From assembly GCF_920984665.1 (NCBI RefSeq), contig NZ_CAKLBP010000004.1:310001-374000 (forward strand): 64,000 nt of DNA, in the 5' to 3' direction. This document shows positions 39,776-48,940 of the stretch, one piece after another (positions within the stretch are counted from its first letter, which is position 1; each line of letters starts with the position of its first letter). The notes under the pieces were generated by a model. It was not told where the DNA came from. It ran no database searches and saw nothing but the letters and a program-made list of their open reading frames with translations. The translations under genes were made by a program, and so were the position numbers. Source of the DNA: Pedobacter sp. Leaf170. GTDB taxonomy: Bacteria; Bacteroidota; Bacteroidia; Sphingobacteriales; Sphingobacteriaceae.

Positions 39776-41400
39776 ATTTTATCAACTCTAAACCAATCAT
39801 ATTCAGCAAACCCTGAATCATTTGTTTGCGTATTCCGGGTAGCAAAAATTCCTACTTTGGCACCAATCCATTGGCCTGCAACTGCCTGAAATTCTTTATC
39901 AATTTCGATGTAGTTTTTACCATCTTCACTATAACTAAACTTACATTTTGCACCAGCGTAAACTTTTACTTTTAGGTAAACGGTAGATGATTTTAATTTA
40001 AGTATTTCGGTTGCCTGCTCATCTTTTCCTTTATCTGCATTATGGCAAATGCCCATGCTTAAAAACAATTCATCATTTTTACTTTCTACAAAAAGGCTTG
40101 CATAACTTCTGCCCATAATAACCAAACCAGTTCTTTCATTTTCGAGTTTCGGATTTGGTTTAAACGTGAGTTTAGTCGTTACCTGAAATTCCTCGGCCGG
40201 AAATTTCTGCATCAAAACATTAGGCACATCCCATAAATTTTTTGAGTTATCAGGAATTTTGGCAGTGTAAAGTTTAAGTACACCTTTTGCAGCATCAGTA
40301 AATAACCAGGTTGGTTTCGGGTTTGCCTGCCACTGCCATTGTAAACCCAATTTTTGCGATGAAAACTCATCACTTTCTGCTGGTGTTTGAATTGGATAAA
40401 CCTGATTAACATTTGGTTTTTTATAGCTTACAACTGGATCACCAATTCCATCACCATCTTCATCCAAACCAATTACGGGCCAATCATTTACCCATTTCAA
40501 TGGCTGCAAATGTACAACTCTTCCATAAGGATCTTTATCCTGAAAGTGAAGAAACCAGTCTTCGCCTGATGTTGTATTAACCCAAGCGCCCTGATGTGGT
40601 CCATTAATGGTAGATTTACCTTGATGCATCACAACCCTTCGTTCGTAAGGGCCATAAATATTTCTGCTCCTTAAAACAAGCTGCCATCCGGTTGAAACAC
40701 CTCCTGCAGGTGCAAAAAGATAATAATAACCATTGCGTTTATAAGCTTTGGGTCCTTCAATAGTTGGGTCTAGTTCGTGTCCATCGTAAACAATTTGGCC
40801 GTTACCGCTAGCCTGCGAGCCATCGGCATTTAAAGGCATAACAGCTAAAACACTTTTAATACCTGCACGGCTACCTGCATAGGCATAGGCAAGATAAATT
40901 TTACCATCCTCATCCCACAGCGGACATGGATCTATCAAACCCTTTCCTGCAATAACTAATTTTGGCTCAGACCAGGTTCCGGTAACACTTTTTGCTTTTG
41001 TTAAATAAATTCCAAAATCCGGGTCGGGATAGTAAATATAAAATTCGCCATTTTTGAACCTTATTGAGGGTGCCCAAACGCCATTACCATGCTGTGTTTT
41101 TTCAAAATGCTCAAGCGGAGGTTGTTTGAGCAAGGCATGAGCCACAATTTTCCAATTAACCAAATCTTTCGAATGCAAGATTGGCAAACCGGGAACAGCA
41201 TCGAAACTTGAAGCAACCATGTAAAAATCATCGCCAACCCTAATGGCATCCGGGTCTGAATAATCGGCATTTATAACCGGATTTTTATACCGACCATTTC
41301 CCAAATCAGATATCCATACTTTTGAAATGTTTAGCGTATTTTGGGCATGAAGAGATAAGCTAATATTAACCAGAAAGAAGGTATATACAAAGTATTTCAT
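39772..41400 (-). CDS. Glycoside hydrolase family 43 enzyme with C-terminal beta-sandwich
   Basis: The 542-residue protein has a signal peptide (about 1-19, SLHAQ). The five-bladed propeller (about 35-320) shows catalytic residues in ADYSDPDAIRVGDD (base Asp), LIDPCPLWDEDGK (Asp) and LDPTIEGPKAYKR (acid Glu). A concanavalin-like domain (about 335-542: ESDEFSSQKLGLQWQWQANP) follows, as in arabinofuranosidase and xylosidase members. In a pectin locus the likely targets are arabinan or galactan side chains of rhamnogalacturonan, but the linkage cannot be read. The gene is divergent from a CE8 gene. Confidence 0.9.
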   Translation of the reverse strand: MKYFVYTFFLVNISLSLHAQNTLNISKVWISDLGNGRYKNPVINADYSDPDAIRVGDDFYMVASSFDAVPGLPILHSKDLVNWKIVAHALLKQPPLEHFEKTQHGNGVWAPSIRFKNGEFYIYYPDPDFGIYLTKAKSVTGTWSEPKLVIAGKGLIDPCPLWDEDGKIYLAYAYAGSRAGIKSVLAVMPLNADGSQASGNGQIVYDGHELDPTIEGPKAYKRNGYYYLFAPAGGVSTGWQLVLRSRNIYGPYERRVVMHQGKSTINGPHQGAWVNTTSGEDWFLHFQDKDPYGRVVHLQPLKWVNDWPVIGLDEDGDGIGDPVVSYKKPNVNQVYPIQTPAESDEFSSQKLGLQWQWQANPKPTWLFTDAAKGVLKLYTAKIPDNSKNLWDVPNVLMQKFPAEEFQVTTKLTFKPNPKLENERTGLVIMGRSYASLFVESKNDELFLSMGICHNADKGKDEQATEILKLKSSTVYLKVKVYAGAKCKFSYSEDGKNYIEIDKEFQAVAGQWIGAKVGIFATRNTQTNDSGFAEYDWFRVDKI

Positions 41401-41477
41401 AGGCTCGTTTGAAATGGTAGAAATTATATTTGGTTAAGCAATTTTAGTTGAATTTTAGCCCGAAAACAACTTGAGTT

Positions 41478-41505
41478 GTGCAATCGTTCCCGATATCGTT
41501 TGCAC
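41478..41505. promoter_or_regulatory. Palindrome-like operator candidate between divergent pectin genes
   Basis: GTGCAA at 41478-41483 and TTGCAC at 41500-41505 form the outer inverted repeat. The inner bases ATCGTT (41482-41487) and ATCGTT (41495-41500) extend it imperfectly, giving two half-sites of the form GTGCAAnCGnT. It lies near the middle of the 242-bp region between the leftward GH43 and rightward CE8 genes, so one site could serve both. Related CAATCGTT strings lie before GH28 and kdgK. Confidence 0.45.
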
Positions 41506-41642
41506 TTTTAAATTCTGACAAATGTTTTTTAGCTTTAAGTTTAATGACTACAATTGCTTATCATATTTTAGTTTTAGAATTCGGCTGCTTATTAGGAAAC
41601 TAAAAAATGCAGCCGATTTTAATTTATACCTAACCAAATTAT

Positions 41643-42599
41643 ATGAAATTAGCCTTATTTATATTTCTTTTGTTTATTAGCCCATTAGTTTATGCAACTA
41701 ATGTTAAAGCAGATTTTATCGTGTCTAAAGATGGTAGTGGAAATTTTAAAGCCGTACAGGAAGCCATTAACGCTGTGCCCGACTTTAGAAATAAGGTGAC
41801 CGTTATTTTTATTAAAAAGGGTATTTATAAAGAAAAACTAGTGCTCTCAGGTTCAAAAAAAAATATAAAATTTATTGGTGAGGATTTGCACAAAACCATT
41901 CTAACTTATGATGATTTTGCACAAAAAAAGAATGCTTTCGGCGAAGAAAAAGGAACATCAGGCTCCGCTAGTTTTTATATTTATGGAGAAGGTTTTACTG
42001 CCGAAAATTTAACCTTCCAGAATTCTTCTGGCCCGGTTGGACAAGCTGTTGCCGTTTGGGTTGGTGGTGATAAATCAAGCTTTATAAATTGCAGATTTTT
42101 AGGCTTTCAAGACACGCTCTACACTTATGGAGGGAATAATCGCCAGTATTATAAAAATTGTTACATAGAAGGTACTGTTGATTATATATTTGGATCAGCC
42201 ACCGCCTGGTTCGAAAACTGTACTTTATTTTGCAAAAAGGCGGGCTATATTTCTGCCGCATCAACTGCCGATACTACAAAATTCGGTTATGTTTTTAATA
42301 AATGTAAGGTTACGGGAGATGCGCCCGATAATAGTTTTTATTTAGGAAGACCATGGCGTCCGTATGCGAAAGTTGCTTTTCTGAATTGTGATTTATCAGC
42401 AGTTATCAAACCAGAAGGCTGGAACAATTGGGGTAAAGAAAGTAACGAAAAAACAGCTTATTACGCCGAATACAATAATACCGGTGCAGGTTCAAAAATA
42501 ACTTTAAGAGTAAACTGGGCTCATCAGTTAACACGGCAAGAATACCAACTCTACACTTTGGAAAACGTTTTCCGAGGATGGATACCGGAGCCCAAATAA
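41643..42599 (+). CDS. Pectin methylesterase (CE8)
   Basis: The 318-residue protein has a signal peptide (about 1-19, PLVYATN). The parallel beta-helix carries the CE8 residues: SKDGSGNFKAVQEAINAVPD near the start, GQAVAVWVGGDKSSF (Gln), FLGFQDTLYTYGG (Gln, catalytic Asp), EGTVDYIFGSATAWF (nucleophile Asp) and YLGRPWRPYAKV (Arg and Trp). It removes methyl groups from galacturonan so that lyases and polygalacturonases can act. A candidate operator lies upstream. It is close to, but not overlapping with, the GH28 gene, from which it is separated by 156 bp. Confidence 0.93.
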   Translation: MKLALFIFLLFISPLVYATNVKADFIVSKDGSGNFKAVQEAINAVPDFRNKVTVIFIKKGIYKEKLVLSGSKKNIKFIGEDLHKTILTYDDFAQKKNAFGEEKGTSGSASFYIYGEGFTAENLTFQNSSGPVGQAVAVWVGGDKSSFINCRFLGFQDTLYTYGGNNRQYYKNCYIEGTVDYIFGSATAWFENCTLFCKKAGYISAASTADTTKFGYVFNKCKVTGDAPDNSFYLGRPWRPYAKVAFLNCDLSAVIKPEGWNNWGKESNEKTAYYAEYNNTGAGSKITLRVNWAHQLTRQEYQLYTLENVFRGWIPEPK

Positions 42600-42665
42600 A
42601 GCATTAATTTACTTATTACAAATAAGTTAACTAAAAATACTCAAGCCTCTCTGCCACAATCTTTG

Positions 42666-42677
42666 GCAACGATTGCA
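42666..42677. promoter_or_regulatory. GCAACGATTGC operator candidate before the GH28 operon
   Basis: GCAACGATTGC is a near-perfect palindrome (GCAA/TTGC with CGA between). Its minus-strand reading TGCAATCGTT is identical to ten bases of the site at 41479-41488. It lies 80 bp before the GH28 start. Confidence 0.4.
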
Positions 42678-42755
42678 TAGATTTCTCTTCGATTTTAGCT
42701 GTAAAGACCGTACACTTGTTTATTAACAACCAAGTATATTTAAACCGAGCAGCTA

Positions 42756-44426
42756 ATGAAACATAATTCTGGTTACTTAAACCAATTTAAAAGGCTATTA
42801 TTTACAGCCATTTTGTTTTCTGCAGGCGTTGCAGGAGCTCAAAATCAAAAGTTACCAACCATCCAACAGGTTAAATTTAAAAAAGATACCCTAAGCATCG
42901 CAAGTTTCGGTGCCAAAGGCGATGGCATAACTTTAAATACAGCACAAATAAACAAAGCCATTTCAGCAATGAACCAAAAAGGTGGCGGCGTGGTTTTAAT
43001 TCCTTCGGGATTATGGCTTACCGGACCAGTTGAGCTAAAAAGCAATGTTAACTTGCACATAAAACGTGATGCAATATTGCAGTTCACGGCTGATTTTAAC
43101 CAATACAAGCTGGTACAAGGTAATTGGGAAGGTCAACCTGCGTGGAGAAACCAAAGCCCGATTTCAGGTTTAAATCTCGAAAATATAGCAATTACTGGTA
43201 GTGGCATTATTGATGGTAATGGCGGTGCCTGGAGAATGGTAAAAAAGGATAAATTAACCGATTCTCAATGGAAAAACTTGGTTGCTTCTGGTGGTTCTGT
43301 TAGTGAAGATGGAAAAATGTGGTATCCATCAGAAAAAACTGTAAAAGGTTCTAAAACCAAAAATGCAGGCGTAATTATTCCGGGCAAAACTGCAGCAGAT
43401 TACGAAGATATCAAAGATTTTCTTCGCCCTAATTTATTGGTGCTTACAAATTGCAAAAAAGTTCTTTTAGAAGGTGTTACTTTTCAAAATTCACCTGCCT
43501 GGAACCTGCACCCATTACTTTGTGAAGATTTAACGTTAAGAAACCTGCAGGTTAAAAACCCCTGGTTTGCACAAAATGGTGATGGTGTTGATATCGAATC
43601 TTGCAAAAATGTTTTAATAGAGGGCAGCACTTTTGATGTTGGCGATGATGGAATCTGTATTAAATCTGGTAGAGATGAAGCAGGGAGAAAACGAGGTGTA
43701 GCAACTGAAAATGTAATTATTAGAAATAATGTGGTTTATCACGCCCACGGCGGTTTTGTAATTGGCAGTGAAATGAGCGGTGGTGCTAAAAATATCTGGG
43801 TTTACGATTGTTCTTTTATCGGTACAGATATTGGTTTACGCTTTAAAACTACACGTGGCCGCGGCGGCGTTGTAGAAAACATTTATATTGATAGAATTAA
43901 CATGATTGATATTCCGGGTGAAGCGATTCTTTTTGATATGTATTATGCTGCGCAAGACCCGATTCAACTTGCTGGTGAAAAACGCGAAGCCATAAAAACG
44001 GTAACCGTTCCGGTAACAGAAGCTACGCCACAATTCAAAAACTTCTACATAAAAAATGTTGTAGCTAATGGTGCTTCGAAAGCCATATTTTTTAGAGGAT
44101 TGCCGGAGATGAATATTAAAGATGTTCACTTAGAAAATGTAACGATACAAGCTAAAAAAGGTATCGAAATTATCGAAGCTTCGGGCATTTTCTTAAAAAA
44201 TGTAAACGTTATAACGGAGGATACAAATCCGGTTGTAACTATCCAAAACGCAAGTAATGTAAATATAAACGGCTTGCAATACAAAAAAGATGCGGAGCTT
44301 TTATTTAATATCAACGGAGAAAAAACCAAAGGCGTTAAAGTATTAGCAACCGATGTATCAAAAGCAAAAAAAACATCAGCCTTTGGCGAAGAAGTAAATA
44401 AATCAGTTTTAGAAATTTCCAAATAA
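42756..44426 (+). CDS. Polygalacturonase-type glycoside hydrolase (GH28)
   Basis: The 556-residue protein has a signal peptide (about 1-28, AGVAGAQ). The beta-helix shows the GH28 residues: NGDGVDIESC (Asn-x-Asp region near 274), VGDDGICIKSG (paired Asp near 296), HAHGGFVIGSEMSGG (His near 330) and LRFKTTRGRGG (Arg-Phe-Lys near 363). The N-terminal SFGAKGDGITLNTAQINKAI is also typical. It is longer than fungal enzymes, with an insertion near residues 160-225, and probably acts as an exo-enzyme or on rhamnogalacturonan. It heads the long catabolic operon and is 6 bp upstream of the GH105 gene. Confidence 0.93.
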   Translation: MKHNSGYLNQFKRLLFTAILFSAGVAGAQNQKLPTIQQVKFKKDTLSIASFGAKGDGITLNTAQINKAISAMNQKGGGVVLIPSGLWLTGPVELKSNVNLHIKRDAILQFTADFNQYKLVQGNWEGQPAWRNQSPISGLNLENIAITGSGIIDGNGGAWRMVKKDKLTDSQWKNLVASGGSVSEDGKMWYPSEKTVKGSKTKNAGVIIPGKTAADYEDIKDFLRPNLLVLTNCKKVLLEGVTFQNSPAWNLHPLLCEDLTLRNLQVKNPWFAQNGDGVDIESCKNVLIEGSTFDVGDDGICIKSGRDEAGRKRGVATENVIIRNNVVYHAHGGFVIGSEMSGGAKNIWVYDCSFIGTDIGLRFKTTRGRGGVVENIYIDRINMIDIPGEAILFDMYYAAQDPIQLAGEKREAIKTVTVPVTEATPQFKNFYIKNVVANGASKAIFFRGLPEMNIKDVHLENVTIQAKKGIEIIEASGIFLKNVNVITEDTNPVVTIQNASNVNINGLQYKKDAELLFNINGEKTKGVKVLATDVSKAKKTSAFGEEVNKSVLEISK

Positions 44427-44432
44427 TTAAGC

Positions 44433-46361
44433 ATGAAATTATCTGTCATTTATAAATCCGTTGCTGTACTTGGATTGAGTATTTTATCCATCGGTAGCTT
44501 CGGGCAAAAGCAATTATCAGAACAGCTCACATTAACGGCCATGGAGAAACTTTTTCAGGATACAACGGTCTTGAAAACGGCTAAAGGACCAAAATGGAGT
44601 TATGATATGGGCGTTGTTTTGGAAGGTGCCGCATTGGTATGGAGAATCACCGGAAATGGCGATTATTTTAAGTACATCCAATATTCTATGGATGCTTATT
44701 TAGATAAAGATGGCAACATCACTACTTATAAAGCCGAGGATTTTAATATTGATAATGTAAAGAATGGCAGAGCATTATTATTGCTTTACAAAGTTACCGG
44801 ACAGCAGAAATACCTATTAGCAGCAACGAAGTTATACGACCAATTACAGCAACAACCTCGTACCAAAGAAGGTGGTTTTTGGCATAAAAAAATCTATCCA
44901 AACCAAATGTGGCTGGATGGATTATACATGGCCGAGCCATTTTATGCAGAGTATGCGGCCTTAATGAAAAAAGATGCTGCATTTGATGACATTGCCAATC
45001 AATTTATCTGGATGGAAAAAAATGCCAGAGATTCAACAACCGGTTTACTTTACCACGGATGGGATGAAAGTCGCGAAGAAAAATGGGCAGATAAAACAAC
45101 TGGAAAATCGCCAAATTTTTGGGGACGAGCAATGGGCTGGTACATAATGGCGCTTGTTGATGTTTTAGATTACTTCCCAAAAAATCATCCAAAATACAAT
45201 GAATTGCTAGCGATTTTAAATCGCACTGCCACAGCAACCGTAAAGTACCAGGATGCAAAATCTGGCGTTTGGTTTGATATTTTGGATATGCCTAAACGTG
45301 AAGGAAATTATCTGGAATCATCAGCATCGAGCATGTTTGTTTATGGCTTAGCAAAAGGTGTTAGAAAAGGCTGGTTGCAAAAATCTTTTGCCGCAGCGGC
45401 GAATAAAGGTTATGCAGGTTTAAAAAAGGAATTTATTGAACCGGCAGGAACCGATAGAGTAAATTTAACTAAAACCGTTTCCGTTTCGGGATTGGGTGGA
45501 AAACCTAGATACCGTGACGGTAGTTTTGAGTACTACATCAGCGAAAAAGTTATCACAAACGACCCGAAAGGTGTTGGCGCTTTCATTTGCGCTTCGGCAG
45601 AAATGGAAATAGCTGCCTTGCCAAAACCAGGAAAAGGCTTAAAGGTTACGGTTGATAATTTTTTTAACAACGAATACATGACCGGCCCAACGGGCGACAA
45701 AATTCCATTCCATTACCTTTGGGATGAAGATGACAATAACGGTTTTTCTCTATTTGGTAAGGTTTTTAATGATGCAGGTGTAGCGACTTCAACGTTAAAG
45801 ACGGCACCAACAACTGCAAATTTAAAAGGCACGGATATTTACATAATCGTAGATCCGGATACACAAAAAGAAACCGCAACGCCAAACTTTATGAATGCAG
45901 AACACGCCAAACAAGTAAGCGAATGGGTAAAAGCCGGCGGTGTTTTGGTACTGCTTTTAAACGATGCTGGAAATTGTGAAATAACAAAATTTAATGTTTT
46001 GCCAGAAACGTTTGGCATCCATTTTAACGAGGATAGCAGAAATAAAGTTCAGGGTTTAAACTTTGAGCAAGGTGCTATAAAAATCCCGGAAGGAAATACA
46101 ATTTTTAAAACCGCTAAAAAAGTTTACATCAAAGAAATTTCTACTATAAAGATTAATAAACCCGCGGTATCGGCTTTAACCGATAATGGCGATGTGATAA
46201 TCGCGACAGCAAAATATGGAAAAGGAACTGTATTCGCGGTTGGCGACCCTTGGTTTTACAATGAATACATTGATGGTAGAAAATTACCGAAAGACCTTGA
46301 AAATTTCAAAGCAACAAACGATTTAGTAAATTGGTTAATCAAACAAGCGGCGGCTAAATAA
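44433..46361 (+). CDS. Unsaturated rhamnogalacturonyl hydrolase (GH105) with extra C-terminal domain
   Basis: The 642-residue protein has a signal peptide (about 1-24, IGSFGQ). Residues about 30-385 form the GH105/GH88 (alpha/alpha)6 barrel: KWSYDMGVVLEGAALVW, MWLDGLYMAEPFYAEYA with catalytic Asp, LLYHGWDESREEKWAD and SPNFWGRAMGWYIMAL. GH105 enzymes release 4,5-unsaturated galacturonate from lyase products. Residues about 400-642 form a separate domain (GTDIYIIVDPDTQKE, AGGVLVLLLNDAGN, FAVGDPWFYNEYIDG) that resembles a DUF4350/GATase-like fold. Stand-alone GH105 proteins are only about 370 residues, so this is a fusion. The PL10 start overlaps its stop. Confidence 0.93.
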   Translation: MKLSVIYKSVAVLGLSILSIGSFGQKQLSEQLTLTAMEKLFQDTTVLKTAKGPKWSYDMGVVLEGAALVWRITGNGDYFKYIQYSMDAYLDKDGNITTYKAEDFNIDNVKNGRALLLLYKVTGQQKYLLAATKLYDQLQQQPRTKEGGFWHKKIYPNQMWLDGLYMAEPFYAEYAALMKKDAAFDDIANQFIWMEKNARDSTTGLLYHGWDESREEKWADKTTGKSPNFWGRAMGWYIMALVDVLDYFPKNHPKYNELLAILNRTATATVKYQDAKSGVWFDILDMPKREGNYLESSASSMFVYGLAKGVRKGWLQKSFAAAANKGYAGLKKEFIEPAGTDRVNLTKTVSVSGLGGKPRYRDGSFEYYISEKVITNDPKGVGAFICASAEMEIAALPKPGKGLKVTVDNFFNNEYMTGPTGDKIPFHYLWDEDDNNGFSLFGKVFNDAGVATSTLKTAPTTANLKGTDIYIIVDPDTQKETATPNFMNAEHAKQVSEWVKAGGVLVLLLNDAGNCEITKFNVLPETFGIHFNEDSRNKVQGLNFEQGAIKIPEGNTIFKTAKKVYIKEISTIKINKPAVSALTDNGDVIIATAKYGKGTVFAVGDPWFYNEYIDGRKLPKDLENFKATNDLVNWLIKQAAAK

Positions 46362-47392
46362 TGATAAATAGATATAGAATATTATCATCCCTCCTATGCA
46401 GTTTTATGCTGGTATCTTGTTATGCGCAAAAGCCAACAGATAGCACAGCCGATAAAATGTTGGTTTATCAATTGGCAAACGGCGGCTGGCCTAAACAACT
46501 AGAAGATAAAAGCGTGGTAAATTATGGTGCTACTTTAAATGATGATTTATTATCAAAAATTAAAGCAACCACTGTTTTACATGCAACTTTTGATAATAAG
46601 GCAACCAGCAGAGAAATTACTTATCTGGTTAAAGCATACAACACTACCAAAAATGAAGCTTACTTAAAAGCAGCCGAAAAGGGTTTAGATTATGCCTTAT
46701 CTGCACAAAACAAAAATGGTGGCTGGCCTCAATATTATCCTGACAAATCGCTTTATCGTTCGCAGATTACTTATAACGATGATGCAATGATTAATATTTT
46801 GAATATCCTTCAAGATATTATTAAAAAAGCTAATGGTTTTGATGTGGTGAATCAATCTTACATTCCAAAAGCCGAAGCAGCTGTAAGAAATGGAATCGAT
46901 TGTATTTTAAAAACACAGGTAAAGCAAAACGGCCAATTAACCATTTGGGCTGCACAATACGATAAAGATTCAATGTTGCCTGCAAAAGCAAGAAATTTTG
47001 AACCAGCATCTCTGAGCACAGCTGAATCTGTAGGTATTGTTCGGTTCTTGATGCGTTTGCCAAATCCATCACCTGAAATAAAAGCATCTATTTCTTCAGC
47101 TGTAAAATGGTTTGAAAAATATAAAATTTCGGGCTATAGATTTGATAGAACAGAAAACTCGACAGGCAAAAACGCGGCGCTGCTAGAAGATGATAAAAGT
47201 GTAGTTTGGGCAAGATTTTATGATTTAGAAAAGAATATCCCAATTTTTGGAGACAGAGATAACAGCATAAAATTAAAGTTCGAAGATTTATTGCCAGAAC
47301 GCAGAAATGGTTACGCATGGTATGGCAACTTCGCTCAAAAATTATTAGAAAAAGAATATCCAAAATGGTTAACAACCAACGGAATAAAATAA
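46361..47392 (+). CDS. Pectate lyase (PL10)
   Basis: The 343-residue protein has a lipoprotein-like signal (MLVSC, Cys about 20). The family PL10 motifs are ANGGWPKQLEDKS, AQNKNGGWPQYYPDKS, SQITYNDDAMINIL with Asp ligands, and WAAQYDKDSMLPAKARNFEP. It cuts polygalacturonate by beta-elimination with calcium. The product feeds the upstream GH105 enzyme. The ATG at 46361 overlaps the GH105 stop (TAATG), so translation is probably coupled. The likely position is the periplasmic face or the cell surface. Confidence 0.93.
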   Translation: MINRYRILSSLLCSFMLVSCYAQKPTDSTADKMLVYQLANGGWPKQLEDKSVVNYGATLNDDLLSKIKATTVLHATFDNKATSREITYLVKAYNTTKNEAYLKAAEKGLDYALSAQNKNGGWPQYYPDKSLYRSQITYNDDAMINILNILQDIIKKANGFDVVNQSYIPKAEAAVRNGIDCILKTQVKQNGQLTIWAAQYDKDSMLPAKARNFEPASLSTAESVGIVRFLMRLPNPSPEIKASISSAVKWFEKYKISGYRFDRTENSTGKNAALLEDDKSVVWARFYDLEKNIPIFGDRDNSIKLKFEDLLPERRNGYAWYGNFAQKLLEKEYPKWLTTNGIK

Positions 47393-47426
47393 GATAAACT
47401 CGTCATAGACGGCAAAAAAGAAAACA

Positions 47427-48938
47427 ATGATTTTAAACAAAGAAAATTTAAAAAACATAAACGCAGAAAACGTTAATATCCCTGCGGCAGAACTTTTAGA
47501 ATTGCCCGAAAGAGTTATTCAGTTTGGCACAGGTGTTTTACTTCGTGGCTTACCAGATTATTTTATCGATAAGGCAAATCGCAATGGTATATTTAACGGT
47601 CGCGTTTTGGTTGTAAAATCGACTGCCAAAGGCGGTGCTGATGCTTTTTCTAAACAAGATAATCTATACACGCTTTGTGTTAAAGGAATCGAAGATGGAA
47701 AAAATGTAGAGGAAAATACCATCAATTCTTCAATAAGCAGAGTTTTATCTGCTTCGCAGGATTGGGCAGAAATTTTAAAGGCTGCACAAAATGCGGAGTT
47801 ACAAATTGTAATTTCAAATACAACTGAAGTTGGCATTGTAGCCAGTGAAGATAAAATTACAGATACACCTCCACAATCTTTTCCGGGTAAATTACTGGCC
47901 TTTTTACACGAGAGATTTCAAACCTTTAACGGATCTGTTGAAAGCGGAATGGTTATCGTGCCAACAGAATTAATTAGCGATAATGCAGATAAGCTTAAAG
48001 ACATTTTATTGAATTTAGCTATTCATAACAAACTTAGCTGGGATTTTCAGCAATGGTTAAAAACTGCTAACCATTTCTGTAAAACTCTGGTAGATAGAAT
48101 TGTACCCGGAAAACTGCCTGCCGAAGCTCAGGCATCTATCGAGAAACAATTAGGTTATAGCGATGAACTGATGATTATGGCGGAGCCTTTCCGTTTATGG
48201 GCAATAGAATCATCAAATGAAAAGGTTAAAGAAATTTTATCTTTCGCAAAGGCGGATAAAGGAATTTTCATTGTTCCGTCAATCAATAAATTTAAAGAAC
48301 TTAAGCTTCGCTTATTAAACGGTACGCATACTTTCAGCTGTGGATTAGCCATCCTTTCGGGCTTTAATACAGTTAAAGAAGCAATGGCTGATGAAGTTTT
48401 CGCCAGCTATGTATCTACCCTAATGCAAAATGAAATTGCACAATCTTTGGAGAACGACGATATTACTTATAATGATGCCGTTGACTTTGCTAAAAGTGTA
48501 ATCGATAGGTTTAGCAACCCATTTTTAGAACATAAATGGCAAGCCATTACGCTGAATTTTACATCGAAGATGCAGATGCGGAATATGCCATTAATCAGAA
48601 AATATTATAGTCAGAAAAACGAAGTGCCACCATTTATGGCGGTTGGTTTGGCAGCGTACATCATTTTCATGAACACTAAAAAAGATGGCGAAACATTTAC
48701 AGCGAATGTAAACGATAAGAATTTTGCTATTGATGACGAGTTTGCACAAATATTATATGAATACTGGAAAAATCCTGAAACTGCAATCGACAACATTTTA
48801 GGCGATAGACGTTTGTGGGATAAAAACTTAAATAACTATCCGGGCTTTAACGCAGCCATTAAAAACTACGTTAATTTATTACAAAATAAGGGTGCAAAAG
48901 AAACTTTGAGTAATTTGCATTCAGAAAGAACACTTTAA
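47427..48938 (+). CDS. uxaB: Tagaturonate reductase (altronate oxidoreductase)
   Basis: The 503-residue protein belongs to the mannitol dehydrogenase superfamily. RVIQFGTGVLLRGLPDYFID provides the nucleotide-binding start, and SNTTEVGIVASEDK and LKLRLLNGTHTFSCGLAIL contain conserved catalytic Lys/Asn/His elements. It reduces D-tagaturonate to D-altronate with NADH. The neighbours uxaA and uxaC fix the substrate as tagaturonate rather than fructuronate. It starts 34 bp after the PL10 stop and 2 bp before uxaA, so degradation and catabolism share one transcript. Confidence 0.93.
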   Translation: MILNKENLKNINAENVNIPAAELLELPERVIQFGTGVLLRGLPDYFIDKANRNGIFNGRVLVVKSTAKGGADAFSKQDNLYTLCVKGIEDGKNVEENTINSSISRVLSASQDWAEILKAAQNAELQIVISNTTEVGIVASEDKITDTPPQSFPGKLLAFLHERFQTFNGSVESGMVIVPTELISDNADKLKDILLNLAIHNKLSWDFQQWLKTANHFCKTLVDRIVPGKLPAEAQASIEKQLGYSDELMIMAEPFRLWAIESSNEKVKEILSFAKADKGIFIVPSINKFKELKLRLLNGTHTFSCGLAILSGFNTVKEAMADEVFASYVSTLMQNEIAQSLENDDITYNDAVDFAKSVIDRFSNPFLEHKWQAITLNFTSKMQMRNMPLIRKYYSQKNEVPPFMAVGLAAYIIFMNTKKDGETFTANVNDKNFAIDDEFAQILYEYWKNPETAIDNILGDRRLWDKNLNNYPGFNAAIKNYVNLLQNKGAKETLSNLHSERTL

Positions 48939-48940
48939 AA

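Noticed and set aside
41425..41432. TATATTTG as the promoter of the CE8 gene
   Set aside because: It matches the -7 box but is more than 200 bp from the CE8 start and lacks a correctly spaced -33 element.
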